Translations under genes and position numbers: made by a program | Assembly: GCF_030908545.1 (NCBI RefSeq) | Contig: NZ_CP133083.1 | Location: forward strand, 1,116,001 to 1,180,000 | DNA from: Nitrosomonas sp. sh817 | GTDB taxonomy: Bacteria; Pseudomonadota; Gammaproteobacteria; Burkholderiales; Nitrosomonadaceae | Direction of reading: 5' to 3' | DNA length: 64,000 nucleotides | Shown: in pieces, positions 36,015 through 47,438 of the stretch | Position numbering within the stretch: the first letter of the stretch is position 1 | How the letters are laid out: each line of letters opens with the position of its first letter | The notes under the pieces: model-generated | Told to the model about the DNA's origin: nothing | The model's input: the letters and a program-made list of their open reading frames with translations, nothing else | The model's database searches: none

Positions 36015-39000
36015 ATGACCCGATCTATGACGAGAGAATCCCGCACAGCCTTATTGGAAAGCCTATTTCCCCAACGCATCCTGATTCTGGATGGCGCGAT
36101 GGGTACGATGATTCAGACGTTTAAGTTAACCGAGGCGGATTTTCGCGGACAGCGCTTCGCCGATTTTCCGCACGACCTCAAGGGTAACAACGATTTGCTG
36201 ACGTTGACGCAGCCGGACATTATCCGCTCGATTCATAACGGCTATCTGGAAGCGGGCGCGGATATTCTCGAAACCAATACGTTCAATTCCAATGCCGCGT
36301 CGATGGCGGATTACCACATGCAGGATCTGGTGTATGAATTGAACGCTGCTTCGGCCAAGCTGGCGCGTGAGGCGGCGCAGGCTTATGAGGCGAAAACGCC
36401 GGATAAACCGCGCTTTGTCGCCGGCGTGATCGGCCCGACCACCAAAACCGCGTCGATTTCTCCGGACGTCAACGATCCGGGGTTTCGTAATATCACTTTC
36501 GATCAATTGGTGACCGACTATACCGAATCGATTCGCGGACTGGTCGATGGCGGCGTCGATATTCTGCTGGTGGAAACCATTTTCGATTCCCTGAATTCCA
36601 AGGCGGCGCTGTTCGCGATCGATCAATTTTTCGAGGATCGCGGTATCCGCTTGCCGATCATGATTTCGGTGACGATTACCGATGCCTCCGGACGTACTTT
36701 GTCGGGACAAACGCCGGAAGCATTCTGGAATTCGATCAGTCATACCCGGCCGTTGTCGGTCGGCATCAATTGCGCGTTGGGTGCAGAATTGATGCGGCCG
36801 TATATCGAAGAGTTGTCGGGAGTTGCGGATGTGTATATCAGCGTGCATCCCAATGCCGGGTTGCCGAATCCGCTGTCCGAAACCGGTTACGATGAAACGC
36901 CGGAATATACCGCCAACCAGATTAAAGGGTTTGCCGAAGCGGGGTTCGTCAACATCGTCGGCGGCTGCTGCGGCACCACGCCGGCGCATATCAAAGCCAT
37001 CGCCGGCGCGGTGAGCGCTATCGCGCCGCGCAAGATTCCCGAAATACCGAAAAAATTACGCTTGTCCGGACTGGAACCGCTGAACATCGGCGACGATTCA
37101 TTGTTCGTCAACGTCGGCGAGCGCACCAACGTGACCGGTTCGCGCGCGTTCGCCCGTTTGATTCTGAACGATAATTACGCGGAAGCGCTCAGCGTGGCGC
37201 GCAGCCAGGTGGAAAACGGCGCGCAGATTATCGACATCAACATGGACGAAGCGATGCTGGATTCGCAGAAAGCCATGGTGACTTTCCTGAATCTGATCGC
37301 CGCCGAACCGGACATTTGCCGCGTGCCGATCATGCTCGATTCCAGCAAATGGTCGGTGATCGAAGCCGGATTAAAATGCATTCAGGGCAAGCCGGTGATC
37401 AATTCGATCAGCATGAAGGAAGGCGAGGAAGAGTTCATTCATCACGCCAAACTGGCGCGCCGCTACGGCGCCGCCGTGATCGTCATGGCATTCGACGAGC
37501 AGGGTCAGGCCGATACGCTGCAACGCAAGGTCGAGATTTGCACGCGCAGCTACCGGATTCTGGTCGATAAAGTCGGTTTCCCGCCGGAAGACATCATTTT
37601 CGATCCGAACATCTTTGCGATCGCCACCGGTATCGAAGAACATAACAACTACGGTGTCGATTTCATCGAAGCGACCCGCGCCATCAAGCAAACCTTGCCG
37701 TACGCCAAAGTGAGCGGCGGGGTATCGAATGTGTCGTTTTCTTTCCGGGGTAACGAACCGATCCGCGAAGCGATTCATACGGCGTTTTTGTACCACGCGA
37801 TCAAGGCGGGGATGACGATGGGGATCGTGAACGCCGGGCAGTTGGGTGTTTATTCCGATATTCCGCCGGAATTACTGGAAAGGGTCGAAGACGTGCTGCT
37901 GAACCGCCGGCCGGATGCCACTGAGCGGTTGGTCGAATTCGCTGAGCAGTTCAAAGGACAGAAGAAAGAGCAGGTCGAAGATTTGGCGTGGCGCGAGGAG
38001 CCGCTGCAGCAGCGGTTGACGCATGCGCTGGTCAGGGGCATTTCGACCTATATCGAAGTGGATACCGAGGAAGCGCGTGTTGAGATCGAACGCAAAGGCG
38101 GGCGGCCGATCCAGGTTATCGAAGGGCCACTGATGGACGGCATGAGCGTGGTCGGCGATTTGTTCGGCGCGGGTAAAATGTTTTTGCCGCAAGTGGTTAA
38201 ATCCGCCCGGGTGATGAAACAAGCAGTGGCGCATCTGCTGCCGTACATTGAGGCGGAGAAGAAATTGCTCGGCGATGACAAGCCCAAAGGCAAGATCGTC
38301 GTCGCCACCGTCAAGGGCGATGTGCACGATATCGGCAAGAACATCGTCGCCGTGGTGCTGCAATGCAACAATTACGAAGTGATCAACATGGGTGTGATGG
38401 TGCCGAGCGCGCAAATTCTGGAAACGGCGCGGCGCGAGAACGCCGATATCATCGGCTTGTCCGGCTTGATCACGCCATCGCTGGAAGAAATGGCGCATGT
38501 CGCCAAGGAAATGCAGCGCGAGGGTTTCACCATTCCATTGCTGATCGGCGGCGCGACTACTTCGCGCGTGCATACCGCTGTCAAAATCGCGCCGCATTAC
38601 GAAGGGCCGACGGTATGGGTGCCGGATGCGAGCCGCGCGGTCGGCGTCTGCAGCAATTTGCTGTCCGAAGACCTGCGCGCAAATTATGTGCGCGAAATCA
38701 AGGAAGAATACGAGAAAGTCCGCACGCAGCATAAAAACAAGAAAGGACCGTCGAAGTTGTTGACGCTGGCGGAAGCGCGCGCCAATGCGTTCAAGACCGA
38801 CTGGGCGAATTATCAACCGCATCAGCCGGAATTGATCGGCGTGCGCACGCTGAACAATTATCCGCTGGAAAAAATCGTGCCGTTCATCGACTGGACGCCA
38901 TTCTTCCAGGCTTGGGAGCTGGCCGGACGTTATCCCGATATTCTGACCGATGAAGTGGTCGGCGAAACCGCCAGCCAATTGTTCCGGGACGCGCAGGCCA

Positions 39001-39737
39001 TGCTGAAGAAAATCGTCGAGCAAAAGTGGCTCGGCGCCAATGCGGTGATCGGTTTATTTCCGGCGAATGCGGTCGGCGACGATATCGAAATCTATACCGA
39101 CGCTTCGCGCAGCAAAATCGCAATGGTATACCACTGCCTGCGGCAGCAGGATCAGAAACCTTCCGGCAAGCCCAACCGTTGTCTCGCGGATTACATTGCG
39201 CCGAAAGCAACCGGCATCCCGGATACCATCGGTTTGTTCGCAGTCGGCGCCGGATTCGGCATCGACGATCGCATCAAGGCATTCGAAGCGGTCAACGACG
39301 ACTACAGCGCAATTGTATTGAAAGCGCTGGCCGACCGGCTGGCGGAAGCATTCGCGGAACATATGCACATGCGCGTGCGCCGTGAATTCTGGGGGTACGT
39401 CAAGGATGAAAAACTGACCAACGAACAATTGATCAACGAGGAATATCTCGGTATCCGTCCGGCGCCGGGTTATCCCGCTTGTCCGGATCACACCGAAAAG
39501 GGACCGTTGTTCGCCACCCTGAACGCCACTGAGAATACCGGCATCATCATTACCGAATCATTTGCGATGGTACCAACCGCCGCGGTCTCCGGTTTTTACT
39601 TCTCGCACCCGGAATCGTCGTTTTTTGCGGTCGGCAAGATCGGCAAGGATCAGGTCGAAGACTATGCGCAACGCAAAGGCTGGACAGTCGAAGAAGCCGA
39701 GCGCTGGCTGGCGCCGGTGCTGGCGTATGAACGGTGA
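36015..39737 (+). CDS. metH: Cobalamin-dependent methionine synthase
   Basis: 1240 residues, full length with all four modules. Homocysteine barrel (residues 1-340) with zinc Cys pair in VGGCCGTTP; folate barrel (350-640) with [12 protein letters not shown]12 module (650-880) with the base-off ligand motif DVHDIGKN; activation domain (from 900) with the SAM-binding [15 protein letters not shown]. It methylates homocysteine from methyl-tetrahydrofolate and needs B12. An alternative start four codons in (MTRESRT) is equally possible. Large GC-rich gene with many opposite-strand shadow frames. Confidence 0.98.
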   Translation: MTRSMTRESRTALLESLFPQRILILDGAMGTMIQTFKLTEADFRGQRFADFPHDLKGNNDLLTLTQPDIIRSIHNGYLEAGADILETNTFNSNAASMADYHMQDLVYELNAASAKLAREAAQAYEAKTPDKPRFVAGVIGPTTKTASISPDVNDPGFRNITFDQLVTDYTESIRGLVDGGVDILLVETIFDSLNSKAALFAIDQFFEDRGIRLPIMISVTITDASGRTLSGQTPEAFWNSISHTRPLSVGINCALGAELMRPYIEELSGVADVYISVHPNAGLPNPLSETGYDETPEYTANQIKGFAEAGFVNIVGGCCGTTPAHIKAIAGAVSAIAPRKIPEIPKKLRLSGLEPLNIGDDSLFVNVGERTNVTGSRAFARLILNDNYAEALSVARSQVENGAQIIDINMDEAMLDSQKAMVTFLNLIAAEPDICRVPIMLDSSKWSVIEAGLKCIQGKPVINSISMKEGEEEFIHHAKLARRYGAAVIVMAFDEQGQADTLQRKVEICTRSYRILVDKVGFPPEDIIFDPNIFAIATGIEEHNNYGVDFIEATRAIKQTLPYAKVSGGVSNVSFSFRGNEPIREAIHTAFLYHAIKAGMTMGIVNAGQLGVYSDIPPELLERVEDVLLNRRPDATERLVEFAEQFKGQKKEQVEDLAWREEPLQQRLTHALVRGISTYIEVDTEEARVEIERKGGRPIQVIEGPLMDGMSVVGDLFGAGKMFLPQVVKSARVMKQAVAHLLPYIEAEKKLLGDDKPKGKIVVATVKGDVHDIGKNIVAVVLQCNNYEVINMGVMVPSAQILETARRENADIIGLSGLITPSLEEMAHVAKEMQREGFTIPLLIGGATTSRVHTAVKIAPHYEGPTVWVPDASRAVGVCSNLLSEDLRANYVREIKEEYEKVRTQHKNKKGPSKLLTLAEARANAFKTDWANYQPHQPELIGVRTLNNYPLEKIVPFIDWTPFFQAWELAGRYPDILTDEVVGETASQLFRDAQAMLKKIVEQKWLGANAVIGLFPANAVGDDIEIYTDASRSKIAMVYHCLRQQDQKPSGKPNRCLADYIAPKATGIPDTIGLFAVGAGFGIDDRIKAFEAVNDDYSAIVLKALADRLAEAFAEHMHMRVRREFWGYVKDEKLTNEQLINEEYLGIRPAPGYPACPDHTEKGPLFATLNATENTGIIITESFAMVPTAAVSGFYFSHPESSFFAVGKIGKDQVEDYAQRKGWTVEEAERWLAPVLAYER

Positions 39738-39853
39738 TTGCGCGTAATTATCGGGCGCGGTCAGGAAATTATTTGGCAGGTTGTGTGCATTGATGGTTGC
39801 GCCCGGAAAGACAACCGCCGGGCAAAATTGCCTTCCTTTGCTTCCTTTGTTAT

Positions 39854-39996
39854 GGCAACGCTGATTAATTGTCTGCGCAAGCGATTTGCTGCGTTGAGCG
39901 GTGCTCAGAAACTTGCCTATCTTCACGATATGTCTTAGTTCTTGTGCTCCATCCGCCTCGCATCTCATCTTGCTCGGTGAATTAATCAGCATTTCC
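39854..39996. repeat. Dispersed 145-bp repeat, copy 3
   Basis: The third copy, with ends GGCAACGCTGATTAATT and AATTAATCAGCATTTCC (inverted, 15 of 17). The inner part is more diverged than copies 1 and 2 (for example ATGTCTTAGTTC against ATGTCTCGGTTG). It lies right after metH. Confidence 0.82.
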
Positions 39997-40202
39997 TCAT
40001 CGTTTTCTTCTCAAGATTTTCATGAATCGGCAAAATACTTATTCAGTTTCTTAACTGAAAAGATTAATATCGAGGCTGGTGAAATTGTCAACAGTTAAAT
40101 ATTCACCGTAGAAACACAAGGTAATTTATTGATAATAATAAGTTTGTGCTAATGGAGGCATGCCTTGTCGAAATAAAAATTTTATTAAAGGGATTAATTA
40201 TG
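39997..40202. other. AT-rich leader before the PEP-CTERM gene
   Basis: About 200 bases, AT-rich, with no gene. Several A/T runs could serve as -10 boxes. No sigma-54 -24/-12 pair was found, although some PEP-CTERM genes are under such control. Confidence 0.35.
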
Positions 40203-40994
40203 ATGAAAAAAAATATACGCAATCTGGCAATCGCCGGATTGTTTTCGCTCACACCACTTGCCGTTCATGCGGCACCGGTTGATTTATCAAGCTGGACGGA
40301 ACTGACGCTCAATTATCCAGGCGGTCAAGGTCCTGGCAACTGGGTGCTGGAACCCGGTAATACCGCTGTCGAACAGGTAATCAATGCCGATCCGTCGTTC
40401 TTTTTGAACAACCAGAACCTGAGCAGCTATACCGTCGATGGTACCTGGAAAGTCAAAACATCCGGCGACGACGATTACATGGGTTTTGTCTTCGGTTATC
40501 AAAATTCCAGTAACTTTTATCTGTTCGACTGGAAACAAGCGTCGCAAGGCTATGTAGGCCGTACCGCAACGGAAGGGATGACCCTCAAGAAATTTGAAGG
40601 TGCGACCGGCGATGGTCTGGTGGATTTATCATTGGAAGAATTTTGGGAAAATCAGGTTGATTTCGGCGACATGAGCGTGCTTGCCACCAATCATTCCAGC
40701 ACCAAAGGCTGGGTTGATAATATCGAATACACCTTCCATCTGGAATACAACCTGACGCCCGGCGACATTCATATTGTGATCAGTCAAGGCGCTACCGAGC
40801 TATGGAACGTGACCGTTAACGACACCACGTTTGCCTCGGGACAATTCGGCTTCTATAACAATTCGCAATCCAATGTGCGTTATGCCGGATTTGAAGTCAC
40901 ACCGGTTCCGGAACCTGAAACATACGCGATGTTGCTGGCCGGTTTAGGACTTGTGGGATTTATGGCGCGACGTAGAAAAGCGGTTGTTGCTTAA
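40203..40994 (+). CDS. PEP-CTERM sorting-domain protein
   Basis: About 263 residues from the second of two adjacent ATGs (40200/40203). It has a signal peptide ending in VHAA, a beta-rich middle with similarity to secreted lectin-like or thrombospondin C-terminal-like modules (YMGFVFGYQNSSNFYLFDWKQ), and a C-terminal tail VPEPETYAMLLAGLGLVGF followed by ARRRK. That tail is the exosortase recognition signal: PEP motif, membrane helix, basic end. The enzyme (XrtA/EpsH) is not in the window. The protein is likely exported and attached to or released into the EPS matrix. Confidence 0.93.
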   Translation: MKKNIRNLAIAGLFSLTPLAVHAAPVDLSSWTELTLNYPGGQGPGNWVLEPGNTAVEQVINADPSFFLNNQNLSSYTVDGTWKVKTSGDDDYMGFVFGYQNSSNFYLFDWKQASQGYVGRTATEGMTLKKFEGATGDGLVDLSLEEFWENQVDFGDMSVLATNHSSTKGWVDNIEYTFHLEYNLTPGDIHIVISQGATELWNVTVNDTTFASGQFGFYNNSQSNVRYAGFEVTPVPEPETYAMLLAGLGLVGFMARRRKAVVA

Positions 40995-41013
40995 TATTTC
41001 TGGTTCTTTTTCT

Positions 41014-41044
41014 AAAAACAGGAGCTTAGGCTCCTGTTTTTTTT
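41014..41044 (+). terminator. Rho-independent terminator after the PEP-CTERM gene
   Basis: AAAACAGGAGC pairs with GCTCCTGTTTT around a tiny loop, followed by a run of eight T. It also lies just downstream of the leftward unknown gene's 3' end, so may serve both directions. Confidence 0.9.
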
Positions 41045-41053
41045 AATACAGCT

Positions 41054-42109
41054 TCAAAATAAGTTATTGAGGTAATAATATAAATCCCTAACAGCTTCAA
41101 CACTGGTGTATTTTTCAATTAAGATTACTAATCCAGAAACTATTGCAGCGCCGAGAATGATTGGTTTCATTGTTTGAGGACTCAATTTATCGAGCAATAA
41201 ATTCGATTGGATTGTAATATTTTTCTCGCTCAATGAGAGTTCACGAGTTTCTATTATGCAGTAACGTGCAGAATTAGGCGGCAATTCCCCAAGAACCAAA
41301 TGTATGTCTTGAGGTTTATTATTCATAATAGTAAACCCTTGCTTTTCAGAAAAAGCAGTAACCAGTTTCATTACACCTTGGTTTTCAATAGAAATATAAA
41401 AATGAATATTGTTAATACTCGAATGATAAGGATTCTTGATCTGAATGATATTCACAATTTTTGAAGCATCGCGGAGTCTATGAATCGCTTCTACTTTTTC
41501 TTTGTCATTGGAGCAATGTTCCTCAATTTCCTGAAACAAATTAACAAATACATCAAATTCGCTATTCAAATAAGTAATTTGTTTTGATGATTTCTCATCT
41601 GAATCGATATTACTCAGCTCATAGTCGTATTTTTTGTACAATATGTGATTGAGACGACCGAGAGGATTTCCCGTCCATATTGTTTCACGCTCAATCCTAT
41701 TTGTGTTTTCATCTTTAGAAAGTCCGAAATTCCATTTTAGCTTTTCAAACTCCGATTTCCAGCGTTCTTGAGTATTGCCATTCGCATATTGAAGAGGGCC
41801 AAAATATTTAGGCTTTAAATTCCATTCAGCCAGTTCATTAATCACATTAATTTCTCTAATCGGATTGCGGTATCCGATGAGAATTCGTTCATGATTACTT
41901 CCAGGACATTCAGCAATTTGATTAAAAATATCGATCAAGCATGCGCAATCATCGTATGTTTTTCTGCGTAATGCTAAATCAAGATTAAGCACAAAAATTG
42001 AAGTTGCGAGGCGTAGTTTGGGTTTTCTTATGAACCAGGAAGATACCAATAAAACTTGAATGGCAGTCAATTGAAGAAATAATGTTAGGAAATCTTTAAG
42101 TATTTCCAT
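41054..42109 (-). CDS. Unknown protein with membrane helices at both ends
   Basis: 351 residues, family not recognised. A hydrophobic helix near residues 8-27 (LTLFLQLTAIQVLLVSSWFI) and another near residues 316-334 (IILGAAIVSGLVILI) flank a charged, mainly soluble middle. AT-rich compared with glgA and metH around it, which suggests recent acquisition. It ends four bases before the glgA stop region, same direction as glgA. Confidence 0.65.
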   Translation of the reverse strand: MEILKDFLTLFLQLTAIQVLLVSSWFIRKPKLRLATSIFVLNLDLALRRKTYDDCACLIDIFNQIAECPGSNHERILIGYRNPIREINVINELAEWNLKPKYFGPLQYANGNTQERWKSEFEKLKWNFGLSKDENTNRIERETIWTGNPLGRLNHILYKKYDYELSNIDSDEKSSKQITYLNSEFDVFVNLFQEIEEHCSNDKEKVEAIHRLRDASKIVNIIQIKNPYHSSINNIHFYISIENQGVMKLVTAFSEKQGFTIMNNKPQDIHLVLGELPPNSARYCIIETRELSLSEKNITIQSNLLLDKLSPQTMKPIILGAAIVSGLVILIEKYTSVEAVRDLYYYLNNLF

Positions 42110-42113
42110 GCAT

Positions 42114-43589
42114 TTATTTCAGTAATGATTTATAAAGCGTTTGATAAGCCATCGCACTCGCTTGCCAGCTAAAATCTTTCGCCATGCCGTTTTTCTGCAA
42201 TCGCTGCCAGGTTTGTTTGTCGTGATAGGTAGCGGCGGCGCGTTGAATGGCGTGAAGCAAGCTATCGGCGGACATGGTGCCGAACATGAAGCCGCTGGCG
42301 CTATTGTTGGCAAGCGTTTCCGGTGTGCAATCGACCACGGTGTCGGCCAGGCCGCCGGTGGCATGCACGACCGGCGGAGTGCCGTAGCGCTGGCTGTACA
42401 TTTGATTCAGTCCACATGGCTCAAAACGCGACGGCATCAAAAAGCAATCGGCGCCTGCTTCGATCAGATGCGATAAAGATTCCTCATAGCCGATGCGTAC
42501 GGCGATACGATCCGGATGACTGTGCGCGAGCATCACCAGCAGATGCTCCAGTTGCGCCTGGTCGCTGCCGAGCACGACCAGTTGCGCGGGTATTTTTATC
42601 AGTTGCGGCGCTATCTGAATCAGCAAATCGCTGCCTTTCTGGAAACTCAAACGGCTTACCATGCCGAACAGCGGAATATCCGCATCGGCGGTCAATCCCA
42701 TGCGCTGCTGCAAAGCGCTTTTGTTAGCGGCTTTGTCGGACAGTTTTTTGCTGTTGTAGTTTTGCGCCAGGTGCGGATCGGTGGCGGAATCCCATTCCCG
42801 GGTATCGATACCGTTGATGATACCGCTCAGTTGATCGCTGCGCGCGGCGAGCAGGCCTTGCAGACCGAACCCCAGCGGTTCCGTCTGTATCTCTTGGGCG
42901 TAATTGGGGCTGACGGTGGTGAGACGGTCCGCGTAATAAAGTCCGGCTTTGAGAAACGACAGATTGCCGTAATATTCGGCACCGTGAATATCGAAACTCT
43001 CGGGCGGCAATCCCAATTGCACCACGGTTCCGGGCGGGAAACAGCCTTGAAACGCGAGGTTATGAATGGTGATGATAGTGGCCGCTGTTTTACCGTTGTG
43101 AAAATGCAAGTAAGCGGGGGTAAGTCCGCTTTGCCAATCGTTGCAATGCGCGATGTGCGGGCGCCAGGCAATCGGACTGATATCGCTGCTCAAGATCGCG
43201 CCGATTTTCGACAGCAAGCCGAAGCGCAGCGCATTATCCGGCCAATCGCGGCCGTATTCATCCATATAAGGCCCGCCGTCGCGGCAATAGAGGCCGGGGC
43301 AATCAATCACAAATACCGGAATATGTTCCGCTTTGTTCAGCGATAACCGCGCCGACAGCAAGGATGCGGGAGGAAAATGCGCTAATGATGAGAAATCAGC
43401 GATCTTGGATTTGTATTTGACGCCGGCGAGGACTTGCGGATAACCCGGCAACAACAGCCTGACATCGGTTTGCAGTGTCCGCAATGCAGCAGGCAGCGCG
43501 GCGCTGACGTCGCCCAGACCGCCGGTTTTGCACAACGGATAGACTTCCGAGGTGATAAAGAGCACGCGAAGCGATTGTAGCGACGGCAT
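42114..43589 (-). CDS. glgA: Glycogen synthase (ADP-glucose type)
   Basis: 491 residues, GT5. The ADP-glucose-binding KTGGLGDV is near residue 21, and SRFEPCGLNQMY near residue 395 holds the catalytic Glu. It elongates alpha-1,4-glucan using ADP-glucose from GlgC. It comes last in a leftward series after pgi, two GH57 genes and glgC. Eight bases separate it from pgi. Confidence 0.97.
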   Translation of the reverse strand: MPSLQSLRVLFITSEVYPLCKTGGLGDVSAALPAALRTLQTDVRLLLPGYPQVLAGVKYKSKIADFSSLAHFPPASLLSARLSLNKAEHIPVFVIDCPGLYCRDGGPYMDEYGRDWPDNALRFGLLSKIGAILSSDISPIAWRPHIAHCNDWQSGLTPAYLHFHNGKTAATIITIHNLAFQGCFPPGTVVQLGLPPESFDIHGAEYYGNLSFLKAGLYYADRLTTVSPNYAQEIQTEPLGFGLQGLLAARSDQLSGIINGIDTREWDSATDPHLAQNYNSKKLSDKAANKSALQQRMGLTADADIPLFGMVSRLSFQKGSDLLIQIAPQLIKIPAQLVVLGSDQAQLEHLLVMLAHSHPDRIAVRIGYEESLSHLIEAGADCFLMPSRFEPCGLNQMYSQRYGTPPVVHATGGLADTVVDCTPETLANNSASGFMFGTMSADSLLHAIQRAAATYHDKQTWQRLQKNGMAKDFSWQASAMAYQTLYKSLLK

Positions 43590-43597
43590 GAAGGATG

Positions 43598-45232
<1,635 letters not shown>

Positions 45233-45289
45233 AAAGTAGTATTGGCGTATTGGTGAATCGTAGCGTGTTAAAAATATGATCGAGGAATT

Positions 45290-47305
45290 CTAATGGTTTG
45301 CGCGCGGTTTGATTTCCAAAGTAACGATCAATTCCGGCGCTGCGACCGGCCATTCAAGCAGTAACGTGACCGCTTGCATGATTTTTTCAAAACCGCTCTC
45401 CGATTGCGATACCGAGAAATGCGGGCGCGCGCGCAAAGTAACCGGATGCGACGCCGTCAGCGTGACGCTGCCGCCCAAGGTATCGTCGTCGAGCGTCAAT
45501 TCGGTCACCGCGGAGAGTTCCAGTAATTGGCCAAAGCCGCCGGGAATTTTGCCTTGAAAGATATAGCGGCCGCCCATGCCGTCGCAGCTCGGCATCGCCA
45601 GGTTGATTTCGGTGCTGAATGCGTGCGCAAACTTGGCGGTGAACCGGTAAGTTACCTGCAACCGGTTATCGTCGAGCAGGATCAGCTTATGAACCGGATA
45701 CGCGGTATTTTCCGATTGAAAGTGAATATTTTCCAGTGCCGACGCCATTGAACGATAGGCGATAAACATACCGTCCAAACGATCGATAAACAAGCTGCGC
45801 GGATGGTCATCGGCAGTGATATCCGCGGCGGTAATCTCATGCTTGTAACTGATCCGGTCATGCGCTGAAGCAATACCATTGCTGTTGAGGCTGGATGTTT
45901 TGCGATTGGTCGCTTGAATTTTCCGGTAATAGTGTTCGTCCTGGCTGCGAAGTGTATCGCCAAAATTATGATATAGCGGGTAAGCATCGAATTCGCAAAT
46001 ACTGGCAAAATGATCGAGTTTCAGTACCGCTTGCAATACGCCGTTGCGCAAATAGGTCTCATCAATGCCGTCAAAATCGGTATCCTCGGTGTAACATGAA
46101 GGACGTGGCGCAACCGCATCAAGCAGCGCTTCGAGTTCTACTATGGCATTGTAGACCGCGCGGCGCAAATGCGGCAGGTACAGGCCGCCGAATAAACCGT
46201 GCCAGTAAGCGTCGTTAGCCTGTGCTTCGTAGAGTTTCTGCTGCATTTGACCGGTGCGGCGTTTTTCCGGCAGTGCCGCCAATCGGGCGGAAAGCGCCAG
46301 CATGCGTTTATGCATCCAGTTCGACTCCGGGTAGCGGGAAAAGAAATTTTTCCAGATACCGCCGCGTATAAAAGCTTTCTTGGAATCATACCAGTGGCTC
46401 GTTTTGGCATGCTGAACCAATTCGGCATAAGTACCGGCGGCATCAGCGGGCAGTGTCCATTCGTTCATTTCGATATACGATACCGTCGGTAAATAGATCA
46501 CACCGCGCGTTTTTTGCGCGGCGTGATATTCGCTGTAATGCTGCGGTGAAATTTTGGGTGACGCCAGCACGCCTTGAATGAAACGTTCAAGCCAGCCTTT
46601 TTCGTAGACCCATTGATAAGTTTCCGGCCAAATCCCGAATTTCTCAATATCATCAAAATAGACCGCGGCAACGGCAGTGTCCGATGCCGGCGGATTCGTC
46701 AGCGATTCCAGATAGGCGATGGTGTCTTCAACCGGAGCGAACGGAATTTTATAGCGCAAGGTTTCTGAAATCGGAAACAGATCGAGCTTGCGGCCTTCTT
46801 CCTCGGTGGTGAAATAACCATGCAATTCATCAGCGGTTTTTCCGGCGCACAGAAAGTGGTAGTCGTCGACAATGACATATCGAATGCCGCAATCCGCCAG
46901 CGCCGGAACAACCGTCGATTCCCATACACGTTCGGTTAACCAGGCGCCTTGCGGGCGTTGCCCCATTTTTTCCGCAAGTTTCGCGGAAAATGTTTCAACC
47001 TGCCCGATGCGGTCGCGGTTCGGTATCACTGCCAGCACCGGCTCGGTATCGCCGGCGCCGAAGAGCTCGACTTGCCGCCGCGACACCATTTCATGCAGCA
47101 ATGCCATGTCATCCGGAAAATTTTGCAGCAGATAATCCAGCAGCCACCCGGAGAAATGCACGGAAAAGCGGAATTCCGGGTAGCGGTAAAGTACTTGCAG
47201 GAATGGTTTATAGCAACGCAGATGCGCGTCCTTCAGGACTTCGGGAAAATTGCCGACCGGCTGATGCGCATGCACGCCAAAGAGCAGTGAAACGGGTTGT
47301 GACAT
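45290..47305 (-). CDS. GH57 alpha-amylase / 4-alpha-glucanotransferase
   Basis: 671 residues. GH57 region I is FGVHAHQPVGNF at the start. The nucleophile Glu is likely in AGDTEPVLAVIP near residue 100, and the acid/base Asp in YFDDIEKFGIWP near residue 220. The C-terminal half has the DUF1925/DUF1926 beta domains of the Thermococcus-type 4-alpha-glucanotransferase group. It would rearrange or trim alpha-1,4-glucans. It is 57 bases upstream of pgi. Confidence 0.87.
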   Translation of the reverse strand: MSQPVSLLFGVHAHQPVGNFPEVLKDAHLRCYKPFLQVLYRYPEFRFSVHFSGWLLDYLLQNFPDDMALLHEMVSRRQVELFGAGDTEPVLAVIPNRDRIGQVETFSAKLAEKMGQRPQGAWLTERVWESTVVPALADCGIRYVIVDDYHFLCAGKTADELHGYFTTEEEGRKLDLFPISETLRYKIPFAPVEDTIAYLESLTNPPASDTAVAAVYFDDIEKFGIWPETYQWVYEKGWLERFIQGVLASPKISPQHYSEYHAAQKTRGVIYLPTVSYIEMNEWTLPADAAGTYAELVQHAKTSHWYDSKKAFIRGGIWKNFFSRYPESNWMHKRMLALSARLAALPEKRRTGQMQQKLYEAQANDAYWHGLFGGLYLPHLRRAVYNAIVELEALLDAVAPRPSCYTEDTDFDGIDETYLRNGVLQAVLKLDHFASICEFDAYPLYHNFGDTLRSQDEHYYRKIQATNRKTSSLNSNGIASAHDRISYKHEITAADITADDHPRSLFIDRLDGMFIAYRSMASALENIHFQSENTAYPVHKLILLDDNRLQVTYRFTAKFAHAFSTEINLAMPSCDGMGGRYIFQGKIPGGFGQLLELSAVTELTLDDDTLGGSVTLTASHPVTLRARPHFSVSQSESGFEKIMQAVTLLLEWPVAAPELIVTLEIKPRANH

Positions 47306-47438
47306 TCAGTAACTCCGGTAATCGTTAAGAAAGTTCTGAGAAACTGCTGCGCTCGTTACCCTTTTCAGGGCTTTCCCAAGGGTTTTTGCAACCAGAAACT
47401 CGGACACTTGCTGCAAACCGCAGCTCAAGCCGTATCGG

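Noticed and set aside
36126-39491. Long leftward frames opposite metH
   Set aside because: They are shadows of a GC-rich gene: Arg/His/Gln-rich products with no domain, while the plus frame is a complete MetH.
39738-40098. Small rightward frames after metH
   Set aside because: They fall on the 145-bp repeat and AT-rich leader; similar peptides at the other repeat copies come from the repeat, not from a gene.
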